Of a stretch of 64,000 bases of DNA, positions 16,306 through 24,516 are shown in pieces. This DNA is from Patulibacter americanus DSM 16676 (GTDB lineage: Bacteria; Actinomycetota; Thermoleophilia; Solirubrobacterales; Solirubrobacteraceae). A program made the position numbers and the translations under genes. How positions within the stretch are numbered: the stretch's first letter is position 1; every line of letters begins with the position of its first letter. The stretch lies in assembly GCF_000420025.1 (NCBI RefSeq), contig NZ_ATUD01000003.1, positions 1-64,000 on the forward strand, read 5' to 3'. A model generated the notes under the pieces. It had not been told where the DNA came from. It ran no database searches and worked only from the letters and a program-made list of their open reading frames with translations.

Positions 16306-17550
16306 ATGCATGCCGTCCGCCGTGGAGCGCGATGCCCAGCAGGCCGGGCGGTGCTGGTCGTCGCCGTCGCCTGGACGGCGGTCGTGCCGGCCGCGGCCGA
16401 CGCCGACCCCTTCCGCAGTTGGTCCGTGGCGCCGTCCCGGTTCTTCCAGGAGACGGAGCACGCGTCCGTGACGGCGGTCGCGGACGGTCGCGCGTGGCAG
16501 CTCTCGTTCGACCGCCAGACGAAGCCGGTCCTCCGTTCGCGACGTCTCGTCGACGGCCGGGCGTCGGCGGTCCCGGTGCGCATCCCGCGGCCGCGCGGCG
16601 GCCAGCTGATGTCCGAGGGGTCGGGCTGGAACGACGCCCAGCTGTTCGTCGTCGGCACCCGGGGATACACCGCGGGCGACTGGTGCGTGGAGTGGAGCAT
16701 GGACGGAGACGAGTGCGAGCGGTCGCGCGGCTTCTCCGTGCAGTTCGACGTCCGTACGGGGAGGGTCTTCCGCTCCTCGCAACCGCGGGAGTCGCCGTTG
16801 CTGGTCGGGGGAGACCGCGTGAGCTACGTCTCCGGCCCGGACTGGGGGCGGATGGTGCTGCGCGACGCGCTCACGCGGCGGCGGGTGTTCACGTTCCCCC
16901 GCGGTGCTCGCGAGGTGCAGGGGGCGGGGCCGTACATCTCGTGGAAGGACCCGGACGCGTACGAGCGCGAGTTCGAGGAGCCGGGCCCTGGCGACGTCGG
17001 GCCGAACTGGACGGCCATGCACGTGCGCGAGCGCGCCACCGGCCGGGCGGTCTACGACCTCCGGCAGGGGACGATTCGCAAGCGGGTCCAGCCGAGCGCG
17101 ACCGCCGTGCAGGACGCCGACCTGCAGGCGGACGGATCGGTGTCGCTCGGGGTCGACGTCGACGAGGCCCGGCGGTTTCGGCCCGTGGTCGTCGACGCCG
17201 CAGGCCGCGTGCGCGACGTGACGCGGCGCCCGATGCGCGGGCCGAACCAGTTCTGGTCCGCCGTCGCGGGGACACGGGTGCTGTTCGACGTCTCGACGAA
17301 CGGCAAGGGCTGCGGCCCCGAGGCCGGATGGGTGACCACGATCGGCGGGCGCGTCGGCAACGCCCTCGGGCGCCTGCCGCACAGCCGCGGCCACGCCATC
17401 GCGTTCAACCCGCAGTTCCTCACACCGAGCACCATGTTGTGGATCGAGGAGCCGACGGGCCCGTTCTCGACATCGGCGGGCTACCGGGTGCGGGTCGGGC
17501 ACGACGTCGCGGCCCTCCCGCTGAGCACCCGCGAACGTCCCCGCTGCTGA
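16306..17550 (+). CDS. Secreted protein of unknown function
   Basis: 414-residue predicted exported protein: a short basic start, a hydrophobic stretch (about 14-32) ending PAAADADPF, then a beta-rich body with repeating blade-like segments such as RVSYVSGPDWGRMVLRDALT and TRVLFDVSTNG. Four cysteines lie in pairs (CVEWSMDGDEC, and a later single C plus the C-terminal RC). The pattern suggests a beta-propeller-like fold but no family is recognised. Low similarity in style to the secreted protein at 57339-58760 (both describe values per strand with WxxP/DG turns) is only an impression. It sits between the phosphatase and cobL with no obvious operon link. Confidence 0.75.
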   Translation: MHAVRRGARCPAGRAVLVVAVAWTAVVPAAADADPFRSWSVAPSRFFQETEHASVTAVADGRAWQLSFDRQTKPVLRSRRLVDGRASAVPVRIPRPRGGQLMSEGSGWNDAQLFVVGTRGYTAGDWCVEWSMDGDECERSRGFSVQFDVRTGRVFRSSQPRESPLLVGGDRVSYVSGPDWGRMVLRDALTRRRVFTFPRGAREVQGAGPYISWKDPDAYEREFEEPGPGDVGPNWTAMHVRERATGRAVYDLRQGTIRKRVQPSATAVQDADLQADGSVSLGVDVDEARRFRPVVVDAAGRVRDVTRRPMRGPNQFWSAVAGTRVLFDVSTNGKGCGPEAGWVTTIGGRVGNALGRLPHSRGHAIAFNPQFLTPSTMLWIEEPTGPFSTSAGYRVRVGHDVAALPLSTRERPRC

Positions 17551-17620
17551 GCGGTCACCCGGCCGGGGGCGCGCCGTGCGCGAACCGGACCGCCGCACCG
17601 CGGGACCCCTCCCGTCGCGG

Positions 17621-18886
17621 CTAGTCCGTCGCGGCGGCCCGCCGCCCGACGAGCACCGCCGTCGGGTTGACCGGCTGGAGGCGGTGCTGGCCGACGAACG
17701 GCCGCAGGCGCGCGGACTGCACGAGCGCGCCCTCCGCCTCGAGCCCCGCCGCGGCCAGACGGTCCAGTACCGGGCCGATGCGCTCGAGCGTCGCCAGGGT
17801 GACGACGACCGCACGGCGGGCGCGGGCCGCGGCGACGTCGACGATCGCGTCGAGGTCGGCGCCGCCCCCGCCGACGAAGACGACGTCGGGGTCGGGCAGC
17901 CCCTCGAGCGCGGCCGGCGCGCGGCCCTCCACGGCCGCGAGCTCCACCCCGTGGCGGGCGGCGTTCTCACGGGTCAGCGGGATGGCGCCGGGGTCGTCGT
18001 CCAGCGCGATGACGCCGGCGCCGAGCCGGGCGCACTCGACCGCGACGGAGCCCGAGCCGCAGCCGACGTCCCACACGAGGTCGCCCGGGCCCGGGCCGAG
18101 GTGGGCGAGCGCGGCGGCCCGGACCTCGCGCTTGGTGATCATCCCGTCGCGGTGGGCGAAGGCCTCCTCCGGCAGCGCCCACGAGGTCGCCGAGCGTGCG
18201 GGCTGGATCGCCGTGCGCTGCGCCGCGACCGGGCGGCCCGGGCTCCACGCCAGGAGGACGTTGGGGTCGGCGAACGTGCCGGCGGCGATCTCCTCCGGGC
18301 TGCCGATCGTGACCCGCTGGTCGGGCGCGTCGAGGCGTTCGCAGACCGCGAACGTGCGCGCCGGGGCCCCCGGGATCCGGGCGTAGGCGCAGGCCAGGAA
18401 GGCGGGGTCGCAGTCCGGGGCGGTGAGGACGGCGACCTTCGGGCCGGCGACCAGCGCGCCGAGCACCGCCGCGATGCCGCCCGTGCCGCGGGCGTGGGCG
18501 GAGACGACGCGGGCGTCGTCCCACGGCAGCGCCACCCGCGACCAGGCGCGCGCGACGGAGGACGGGGCCGGGTGCACCACGATCCGGTCCGCGTCGACGC
18601 TGCGGGCGAGGGTGCGGACGATCCCGAACCATCCCGGGTCGCCCGAGGCGAGGACGGCCACGGGGCCGTCGTGGGCGGCGATCCGCGCGAGCACGGGCGC
18701 GAGCGGCGCCACGAGCGCCAGCGTCTCGGGCAGGGCGTCGGCGCCGAGCCGCTCCCGCAGGGCGGCCAGCGGCGCCACGCCACCGGCCACGAGCGTCGCC
18801 GCCTGCAGCGCCGCGGCGCCCTCGGGCGTCGCGGGCCGGTCGCCGGTGAGGCCGACGACGTGCACTGCGGGGCGGGGGTCCGTCAT
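17621..18886 (-). CDS. cobL: Precorrin-6Y C5,15-methyltransferase (decarboxylating), CbiET fusion
   Basis: 421-residue bifunctional methylase. The N-terminal half (about 1-205) is the CbiE tetrapyrrole methylase domain (VHVVGLTGDRP; VLASGDPGWFGIVRTL; HPAPSSVARAWSRVALPWDDARVVSAHARG), which methylates C5. The C-terminal half (about 235-421) is CbiT, with SAM-binding VWDVGCGSGSVAVECARLG and DVVFVGGGG, which decarboxylates and methylates C15. Full length and both motifs intact. Convergent with the secreted gene at 16306-17550 and upstream of nothing else on its strand. Confidence 0.95.
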   Translation of the reverse strand: MTDPRPAVHVVGLTGDRPATPEGAAALQAATLVAGGVAPLAALRERLGADALPETLALVAPLAPVLARIAAHDGPVAVLASGDPGWFGIVRTLARSVDADRIVVHPAPSSVARAWSRVALPWDDARVVSAHARGTGGIAAVLGALVAGPKVAVLTAPDCDPAFLACAYARIPGAPARTFAVCERLDAPDQRVTIGSPEEIAAGTFADPNVLLAWSPGRPVAAQRTAIQPARSATSWALPEEAFAHRDGMITKREVRAAALAHLGPGPGDLVWDVGCGSGSVAVECARLGAGVIALDDDPGAIPLTRENAARHGVELAAVEGRAPAALEGLPDPDVVFVGGGGADLDAIVDVAAARARRAVVVTLATLERIGPVLDRLAAAGLEAEGALVQSARLRPFVGQHRLQPVNPTAVLVGRRAAATD

Positions 18887-18925
18887 CGCGAGGGATGATG
18901 ACGGCCGCCCGCCCCGGGCCGACGG

Positions 18926-19381
18926 TCAGTCGTGCAGCGGAATGGTCAGGACGGGCTGGGCGGCGTGCGAGGCCACGGCGTGGGAGACGGACCCCGACAG
19001 CGCGGAGCGCAGGCCGGTCAGGCCGCGGGTGCCCATGACGATCACGCGCGGGTCGAGCTCGTTCGCGCGGTCGACGATCGTGGCCCAGAGCGGGCCGGCG
19101 CCGCTGACGGCCCCACCGGTGGCGTCGAAGCCGGCGGCCTTCGCACGCTCGACGCCGCGGGCCGCGACCTCGCCGGCCTGCTCGCGCTCGCGCTCCGTGA
19201 TCGCCCCCGTCGCGTCGAGGGCCAGCGCGTAGACGGCGGAGCGGGCGGCCGCGCTGGTGACGGGCTCGTAGGCGTGCACGATCTCGGCGGGGCCGCCACC
19301 GAGCAGCTCGCCGGCCACGGCGATCGCGCGGTCGGCGTTCTCCGATCCGTCGTAGGCGATCAGAACGGGGCGGGCGGGCAT
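18926..19381 (-). CDS. Universal stress protein (UspA family)
   Basis: 151-residue single USP domain. It shows the N-terminal LIAYDGSENADRAI and the ATP-binding GTRGLTGLRSALSGSVSHAVASHAAQPVLTIP signature near the C-terminus (G-2x-G-9x-GS pattern), so it probably binds ATP. Role in stress or dormancy is inferred from the family. The start at 19381 is fixed by an AAGGAG ribosome-binding site 6 bases upstream; unlike many neighbours it has a leader. Confidence 0.92.
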   Translation of the reverse strand: MPARPVLIAYDGSENADRAIAVAGELLGGGPAEIVHAYEPVTSAAARSAVYALALDATGAITEREREQAGEVAARGVERAKAAGFDATGGAVSGAGPLWATIVDRANELDPRVIVMGTRGLTGLRSALSGSVSHAVASHAAQPVLTIPLHD

Positions 19382-19636
19382 CGGTGGCTCCTTCGGGTGA
19401 ATGGAACTGCACACCGACTGTAGCGCGACCCTTGTACGCGCCAAGTGCCATCGGTCCCCACCCGCGGCTCGCGACCTGCGCACTCGCCGCCGCGGTGACC
19501 GAAAGTCGTACCCCGAACCCGCCTCCAGCAAACGCCCTCGACGGCCGAACCGCCTGCCCGGCGCCGTTTCAGAACCGTTTCATGAGAGTTTCGCTGCAAC
19601 GGCGCTCCAGGGCCCTTGCGGCCTGCTCCGGCCCTA

Positions 19637-19642
19637 TAGGTT
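19637..19642 (+). promoter_or_regulatory. Putative -10 (TAGGTT) of the protease gene
   Basis: TAGGTT lies 7 bases before GTG 19650, favouring that start over the in-frame ATG at 19659. Confidence 0.45.
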
Positions 19643-19649
19643 GGCCCGC

Positions 19650-21335
19650 GTGTCCCGTATGTCGAATTCATCCACCACCCGGCGCCGTGGCGTCCGGACG
19701 CTCGGGCTCCTCGCCGCGACGTCCGCGCTCGCCGCCGGTGTCCCCTCCCTCGCTTCCGCAGCGGACGGCACCACCGTCCTCCGCTCGCAGGCACAGATCG
19801 TCAAGCCGCAGATCGTCGGCGGCAGCCAGATCCAGGTCACCCGCGCGCCGTGGCAGGTCCTGATCGAGGTGCGGACGCCCCGCCCCGGCGGCGGCGTCTC
19901 CATCGGCCTCTGCGGCGGCTCCCTCGTCGGCGACCGCCACATCGTGACGGCCGCCCACTGCACCTACGACGGCGACAACCAGCCGAAGAACGACCTCACC
20001 GAGTACACGGTCTACTCCGGCGTCTCGGACCGATCCGACCTGCCCTTGGGCGAGCCGGGCGACAACGTCCAGCAGCGCACGGGTGCCCAGATCGCGTCGG
20101 TCACCCGCCACCCCGGCTACGTCTCGCCCGGCGACCGTGGCACCGTCGCCCAGTTCGTCAACGACGTCGCCGTCATCACGCTCGCCACGCCGCTCGTGCT
20201 CGACCCGAGCACCCCGAGCACGACCCGTCCGATCGCCCTGCCCGCCGCCGGCCCGAACCCCGGCACCGGCACGAACGTCTTCGTCTCGGGCTTCGGCCTG
20301 CAGGCCGACGGCACGAACGACCCGAACGCCGCGCCGAACGGTCACCTCTACGGCCTCGACACCGCGCTGGTCGACGCGGCCGACGCGGCCGGCCCGTACA
20401 ACGCCCTCTACCTCGTGACGCAGAGCGGCAACGGCTCGACCTGCTCCGGCGACTCGGGCGGCGGGCTCGTCCAGGGCGAGACCCTCGTCGGTGTCGTCTC
20501 CTCCGGCGCCCGCTGCGGTGTCGGCGAGACCGGCAACTTCACCGCGCTGACGGCCGGCGAGAACCTGACGTTCGTCCGCAACGTCGTGTTCGGCGAGGCC
20601 AACCCGATCCCGCGCGCGCCCATCGGCGGCTCGGAGATCACGGTGCGCGCCCCGGCGTCCCCGCAGGTCGGCGACCAGTTCGTGTGCTCCCCCGGCGGCT
20701 GGGCCAACGACCCGTCGTTCACCTACGCGTTCACGGACACGGTCTCCGGCGCGCTGCTGCAGAACGGCCCGAGCGGCACCTACACGGCGACCGCCGGCGA
20801 CGTCGGTCGCCGCGTCTCCTGCCGCGTGACGGCCGTGACCGCCGGCGGCGTCGGCGTCTCGCTGCCCACGCAGCCGGCGCCCGCGATCCGCGCGCTCCCG
20901 GTGGCGGCGCCGAAGCCGACCCCGAAGCCCAAGCCGAAGCCGAAGCCCGATCCGGCCCGCCTGCGCGCCACGGTCGTCTCCGGCTCGTCCACGGTCAAGC
21001 AGGGCAGCCGCGTCGCCTTCCGGATCACGGTCCGCAACACGGGTGACGTCGCGGCCAAGTCGGTCCGCACGTGCGTCCGCGTGAACTCCCGGTTCTCCGT
21101 CGTCTCGCGCGGTGGGGCCAAGCTCACCGGTGGGCGCCTCTGCTGGACGACCTCGTCGCTGAAGTCGTCGACCACGAAGCGCTTCAGCCTCCGTGCCGAC
21201 CGCGACGCCAAGGTCGGCCGCGTGGCGACGACGGTCAGCGTCACCGCTCCGTCGGTCCGCTCCGCCTCCGCCCGCCGGGTCGTGACGATCGCGCGCCGCG
21301 CGACCGCCGCGGCCCCGGGTGGCGTCACGGGCTGA
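19650..21335 (+). CDS. Secreted trypsin-like serine protease with C-terminal DUF11-like domain
   Basis: About 561 residues. A signal peptide (about 1-38, ending SLASA) precedes a propeptide, the activation-type IVGG (about 55-58), and an S1 protease domain with the triad in VTAAHC (about His103), FVNDVAVITL (Asp) and CSGDSGGGL (Ser). One Ig/PASTA-like domain follows (APASPQVGDQFVCSPGGW), then a Pro-Lys linker (PKPTPKPKPKPKPDP) and a DUF11-like beta domain (VKQGSRVAFRITVRNTGDVAAK). The protease is expected to be active outside the cell, with the C-terminal part binding wall or substrate. A strong terminator follows. It is not linked to the B12 genes around it. Confidence 0.92.
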   Translation: MSRMSNSSTTRRRGVRTLGLLAATSALAAGVPSLASAADGTTVLRSQAQIVKPQIVGGSQIQVTRAPWQVLIEVRTPRPGGGVSIGLCGGSLVGDRHIVTAAHCTYDGDNQPKNDLTEYTVYSGVSDRSDLPLGEPGDNVQQRTGAQIASVTRHPGYVSPGDRGTVAQFVNDVAVITLATPLVLDPSTPSTTRPIALPAAGPNPGTGTNVFVSGFGLQADGTNDPNAAPNGHLYGLDTALVDAADAAGPYNALYLVTQSGNGSTCSGDSGGGLVQGETLVGVVSSGARCGVGETGNFTALTAGENLTFVRNVVFGEANPIPRAPIGGSEITVRAPASPQVGDQFVCSPGGWANDPSFTYAFTDTVSGALLQNGPSGTYTATAGDVGRRVSCRVTAVTAGGVGVSLPTQPAPAIRALPVAAPKPTPKPKPKPKPDPARLRATVVSGSSTVKQGSRVAFRITVRNTGDVAAKSVRTCVRVNSRFSVVSRGGAKLTGGRLCWTTSSLKSSTTKRFSLRADRDAKVGRVATTVSVTAPSVRSASARRVVTIARRATAAAPGGVTG

Positions 21336-21404
21336 GCCCCGCAGGCCGGACCGGGCGCGTCGCGTCCGGCCCGGCCCCCGCCCCGGACGGCTCCGGGGCA
21401 TCCT

Positions 21405-21432
21405 CGAGCGCCCTCCATCCGGAGGGCGTTCG
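21405..21432. terminator. Bidirectional hairpin terminator between protease and L,D-transpeptidase
   Basis: 12-bp arms (21405-21416 and 21421-21432) with one G-U pair and loop ATCC, between convergent genes. It shares the ATCC loop and the TTCGTCGTTG-like tail with the terminator at 624-657. Confidence 0.8.
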
Positions 21433-21443
21433 TCGTTGTCGGG

Positions 21444-22256
21444 CTAGCGGACGGTGATCCGCACGGGCGTGCCGGGCGCCGTCCGGGTGCGCAGCCAGGA
21501 GACCGCGTCGTTCGAGATGCGGACGCAGCCGTGCGAGGCGGCGGCGCCGAGCGGGGCGTCGAGAATCGACTGCGGTCCGCGGCCGTGGATCGCGACCCGT
21601 CCCGGCCCCCCGCCGTAGTTCTTCAGGACGTTCGAGAAGGCCGTGAGGTGGATCGCCCAGGGGCCGAGGAAGTCGCGCGGGCTGTTCTGCTTCGCGATCT
21701 CGTAGACGGCGAAGAGCCCGGTCGGCGTGGGCGTGGCCGGCGCGCCGATGACGCCGCGGACCCGCGCCCGCAGCCGGCCGCCCTCGTAGGCCGACAGCGA
21801 CCGGTCGCCGAGGCGCATGCGGAGGTACCAGCCCGTGTGCTCGATGGCGACGGCGTCGGCCGGCACCCAGCCGCGCGCCTCGTTCGGACGGATCGGCAGC
21901 AGCACCTCGAGCCAGGCGCGACCGTCGGCGTCGAACCGGGCCTGCTGCACGGACAGTCGCGTCGCGTTGCCCGTGTGCATCGAGGTGGTCCCCGCCGTCC
22001 ATACGCGCCGCCGGCTGCCGGGGCTCGCGACGACGGCCGTCTCCTCGAGGATCTTCGCGGTGTAGCCGCCGCGCTCGACGGTCGGCGCGACGCGCGGAAC
22101 GCGGACGCCCGGGGGCAGTGGGGCGCCTTCGAGGCGCTCGGCGAGGTCGAAGCGCTCGGCCCCCGCGGCGGTCGCGGTGCTCGCGGCCCCGCCCGCGAGC
22201 GCGAGCGCGACGGTTCCGACCGTGAGCATGCGGGACGGGCGCGCGCGGGACGACAC
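21444..22256 (-). CDS. L,D-transpeptidase (YkuD domain), exported
   Basis: 270-residue exported enzyme predicted to make 3-3 cross-links in peptidoglycan or attach proteins to it. A signal peptide (about 1-35) is followed by a beta-rich N-terminal region with an SH3-like stretch and a C-terminal YkuD domain (about 145-270) with RLGDRSLSAYEGGRL, GLFAVYEI, VAIHGRGPQSILDAPLG and the catalytic SHGCVRISN. The GTG at 22256 is chosen because a TACCGT box lies 6 bases upstream and it supplies the basic N-region MSSRARPSR; ATG 22229 would shorten the signal peptide. Confidence 0.92.
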   Translation of the reverse strand: MSSRARPSRMLTVGTVALALAGGAASTATAAGAERFDLAERLEGAPLPPGVRVPRVAPTVERGGYTAKILEETAVVASPGSRRRVWTAGTTSMHTGNATRLSVQQARFDADGRAWLEVLLPIRPNEARGWVPADAVAIEHTGWYLRMRLGDRSLSAYEGGRLRARVRGVIGAPATPTPTGLFAVYEIAKQNSPRDFLGPWAIHLTAFSNVLKNYGGGPGRVAIHGRGPQSILDAPLGAAASHGCVRISNDAVSWLRTRTAPGTPVRITVR

Positions 22257-22262
22257 GCCGAG

Positions 22263-22268
22263 ACGGTA
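22263..22268 (-). promoter_or_regulatory. Putative -10 (TACCGT) of the L,D-transpeptidase gene
   Basis: Minus-strand TACCGT 6 bases before GTG 22256, a leaderless arrangement. Confidence 0.5.
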
Positions 22269-22345
22269 CCGCCGGGCGGGGCCGCGCCGCGCCGTCCACT
22301 CCCCGTCGCCCGGGCCGTCCCTCCGCGCCGTCCCCGGCGCGCTGC

Positions 22346-23095
22346 TCAGATCGCGCGGCCGGTCTCGTCCTGCAGGCGCTCGCCGCGCGTGCCCCGGCGG
22401 GCGGGCGGGACGATGACCGTCGACAGGTACGGCCCGCGCTTCTCCGCGTCGTCGGCGGCCCGCGCGACCTCTTCTCCCTGCACGCCCAGGTGCTCGCCGT
22501 AGATCGCCTGCTCGAGCCGGCCCTCCTCGGCCAGCACCTCGCGCACGCGCGGCATGTGGCGCCCGCCCTTGTAGGCCACGACGGTGTCCGAGCTGCGCAG
22601 CGCGGCGCGCAGGACGTCCTCGCCGGCGGTGAGCGGGAGGAGCGTGAGCGACTCGTTGCCCTCCGTGAGGATCGCCCCCGAACGCGCCGCGAGATCCTGC
22701 ATCGCGGTGATCCCCGGGATCGTCTCGACGACGACGTCCGGGAGCATGCTGCGCACGGTGTGGGCCATGTACGTGAACGTGGAGTAGACGTTGGGGTCGC
22801 CCAGGGTGCAGAAGGCCGCGGTCCCGCCCTCGCCGACGACCGCGGCGATCGCGGTGCCGGCGCGGTCCCAGTTCTCGTGCCGCAGCGAGGCGTCGCGCAT
22901 GTTGAACGTGATGCGCTCGATCTTCGCCGGGTCCACGTGCGGCGCCACGACGTGCTCGGCGCGCCCCGTCTCGCCCGCCGCCTCGGTGACGGGGACGAAC
23001 ACCCGGTCGGCGCGCTCGAGGGCCCGCAACGCCTTCAGGGTCAGGTGCTCCGGGTCGCCGGGACCCACGCCGATGCCGATCAGGACGCCGCTCAT
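22346..23095 (-). CDS. cobI: Precorrin-2/cobalt-factor II C20-methyltransferase
   Basis: 249-residue SAM-dependent tetrapyrrole methylase. The N-terminal IGIGVGPGDPEHLTLKA motif, FCTLGDPNVYSTFTYMAHTV, ETIPGITAMQDLAA and the C-terminal GEHLG region match CobI/CbiL, which adds the C20 methyl. The start MSGVLIG at 23095 aligns with the family N-terminus; a longer in-frame start adds only seven residues. It stands alone, between the L,D-transpeptidase and the LOG gene, all on the minus strand but with spacing of 90-100 bases. Confidence 0.93.
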   Translation of the reverse strand: MSGVLIGIGVGPGDPEHLTLKALRALERADRVFVPVTEAAGETGRAEHVVAPHVDPAKIERITFNMRDASLRHENWDRAGTAIAAVVGEGGTAAFCTLGDPNVYSTFTYMAHTVRSMLPDVVVETIPGITAMQDLAARSGAILTEGNESLTLLPLTAGEDVLRAALRSSDTVVAYKGGRHMPRVREVLAEEGRLEQAIYGEHLGVQGEEVARAADDAEKRGPYLSTVIVPPARRGTRGERLQDETGRAI

Positions 23096-23197
23096 CCGCC
23101 CATCCTGACGGCGCACGGGACGGCGCGTCGGGCCGGTCGGCGGCGGCGCCGCGGCGGGCGACGCGGGCCCGCGTGGCGGGGTTGGGGCGAGGTCGGC

Positions 23198-23785
23198 TCA
23201 GCGCTCGTCGAGCTCGAGCCACTTCTGGACCTGCACCGGCCGCCACGCCTCCAGCGCGTCCAGCATCGCGGCCGGGTCGTCCTCGCGCACGATCGCCTTG
23301 CGGTGCTCCGGGTGCAGGAACCCGGCGGCGACCGCGTGCTCGAGGAACGCGTCGAGGGGACGCCAGTAGCCGGCGCTGTCGAGCAGCCCGACGGGCTTGT
23401 CGTGGATCCCGAGCTGCGTCCACGTCGCGACCTCGACGAGCTCCTCGAGCGTCCCCAGGCCGCCGGGGAGCGCGACGAACGCGTCGGCGCGCTCGGCCAT
23501 CAGGGTCTTGCGCTCGTGCATCGACCCGACGACCACGAGCTCGGTCAGCCCCCGGTGGGCGACCTCGCGCTCCTCCAGGTGGGCGGGGATGATCCCGACC
23601 ACGGTGCCACCGGCCGCCAGGGTCGCGTCGGCGACGGCGCCCATCAGGCCGGTGCGGCCGCCGCCGTAGACCACCCCGATACCCCGCTCGGCCAGCAGCG
23701 TGCCCAGCGCCCGGGCGGTCTCGGCGTGGGTGGGGTCGTCCCCCGGGTTCGAGCCGGCGTAGACGCAGATGGAGCGGAACGGCAT
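23198..23785 (-). CDS. LOG-family nucleoside-5'-monophosphate phosphoribohydrolase
   Basis: 195-residue Rossmann-like enzyme of the LONELY GUY/TIGR00730 family, which releases cytokinin-like bases or other bases from their 5'-monophosphates. Signature motifs VYGGGRTGLMG, MHERK and PGGLGTLEELVEVATWTQLG are all present, so it should be active. The N-terminal CVYAGSNPG is characteristic. No genomic partner suggests its substrate here. Confidence 0.92.
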   Translation of the reverse strand: MPFRSICVYAGSNPGDDPTHAETARALGTLLAERGIGVVYGGGRTGLMGAVADATLAAGGTVVGIIPAHLEEREVAHRGLTELVVVGSMHERKTLMAERADAFVALPGGLGTLEELVEVATWTQLGIHDKPVGLLDSAGYWRPLDAFLEHAVAAGFLHPEHRKAIVREDDPAAMLDALEAWRPVQVQKWLELDER

Positions 23786-23878
23786 GCCCCGATCGTGGCA
23801 CCCGGCGCCGCGACGCGCCCGCCGGGGCGACTGCCCGCCCGTCCGCGTGCGGACGGCGGCGCGGACGGCGGCGCGGCC

Positions 23879-24337
23879 TCAGCCTTCGGCGTCCGGCGAC
23901 GCGAGCGCGCGGCGGCGGATCTCCCGCAGCTCGGCCGCCAGGCGGCGGCGACCCTCCGCGTCGAGGTGGCCCGTGGTGCGCTCCTCGTACTCGCGCGCCA
24001 GGATCCGGGCGCGCGCCAGCAGCGCCTCGCCCTCCGGCGTCAGGTGCACGCCGATCGCGCGACCCGGTCCGGGATCGGGGTCGCGACGCAGCAGCCCGCG
24101 ACGGCAGAGCGTCTCGACGTGGGAGACCATGCTCTGCGGTGTGACGTCCAGGCGGCGCGCGATCTCGGCCGACGGCAGGCCCGGCGCGCGGGCGACGTGG
24201 TTGAGCACGCCGAACTGGCGCACGGTCAGGCCCTCGCCGGCCATGAGCTCGGTGAACCCGAGCTGCAGGTCGTGCGCCACCCGCCCGATGAGGTAGCCCA
24301 GGACGTCGTCGAGCGGGAAGGGGTCCTCGGCGGCCAT
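23879..24337 (-). CDS. MarR-family transcriptional regulator
   Basis: 152-residue winged-helix repressor. The helix-turn-helix region LPSAEIARRLDVTPQSMVSHVETLCRRGLLRR and wing DPDPGPGRAIGVHLTPEG are clear. It is divergent from an MMPL exporter gene (24517), and a 20-base near-palindrome at 24417-24436 in the intergenic region is the likely operator, so it probably represses the exporter and perhaps itself until a ligand binds. Confidence 0.93.
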   Translation of the reverse strand: MAAEDPFPLDDVLGYLIGRVAHDLQLGFTELMAGEGLTVRQFGVLNHVARAPGLPSAEIARRLDVTPQSMVSHVETLCRRGLLRRDPDPGPGRAIGVHLTPEGEALLARARILAREYEERTTGHLDAEGRRRLAAELREIRRRALASPDAEG

Positions 24338-24416
24338 GCGGTGCCCCGCAGGCTAGACGGCGCTCCGGCCGACCGGTTGGAGCCCGGGGCCCCGGCTGGT
24401 AGCGTGGCGCCCATGG

Positions 24417-24436
24417 ACCATCAGGCTCCTTATGGT
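24417..24436. promoter_or_regulatory. Candidate MarR operator between marR and the MMPL gene
   Basis: ACCATCAGGCTCCTTATGGT is palindromic at 8 of 10 symmetric positions, the size and form of MarR sites, and one of the few AT-containing stretches in the region. Confidence 0.65.
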
Positions 24437-24516
24437 TCGGCGCCCCCGGCGTCGTCGCACTCCCCGAGGCCGGCGTCGCCGTCCGTCCGCGGCGCGCGCC
24501 CGTCGGGGGGTGCCCC

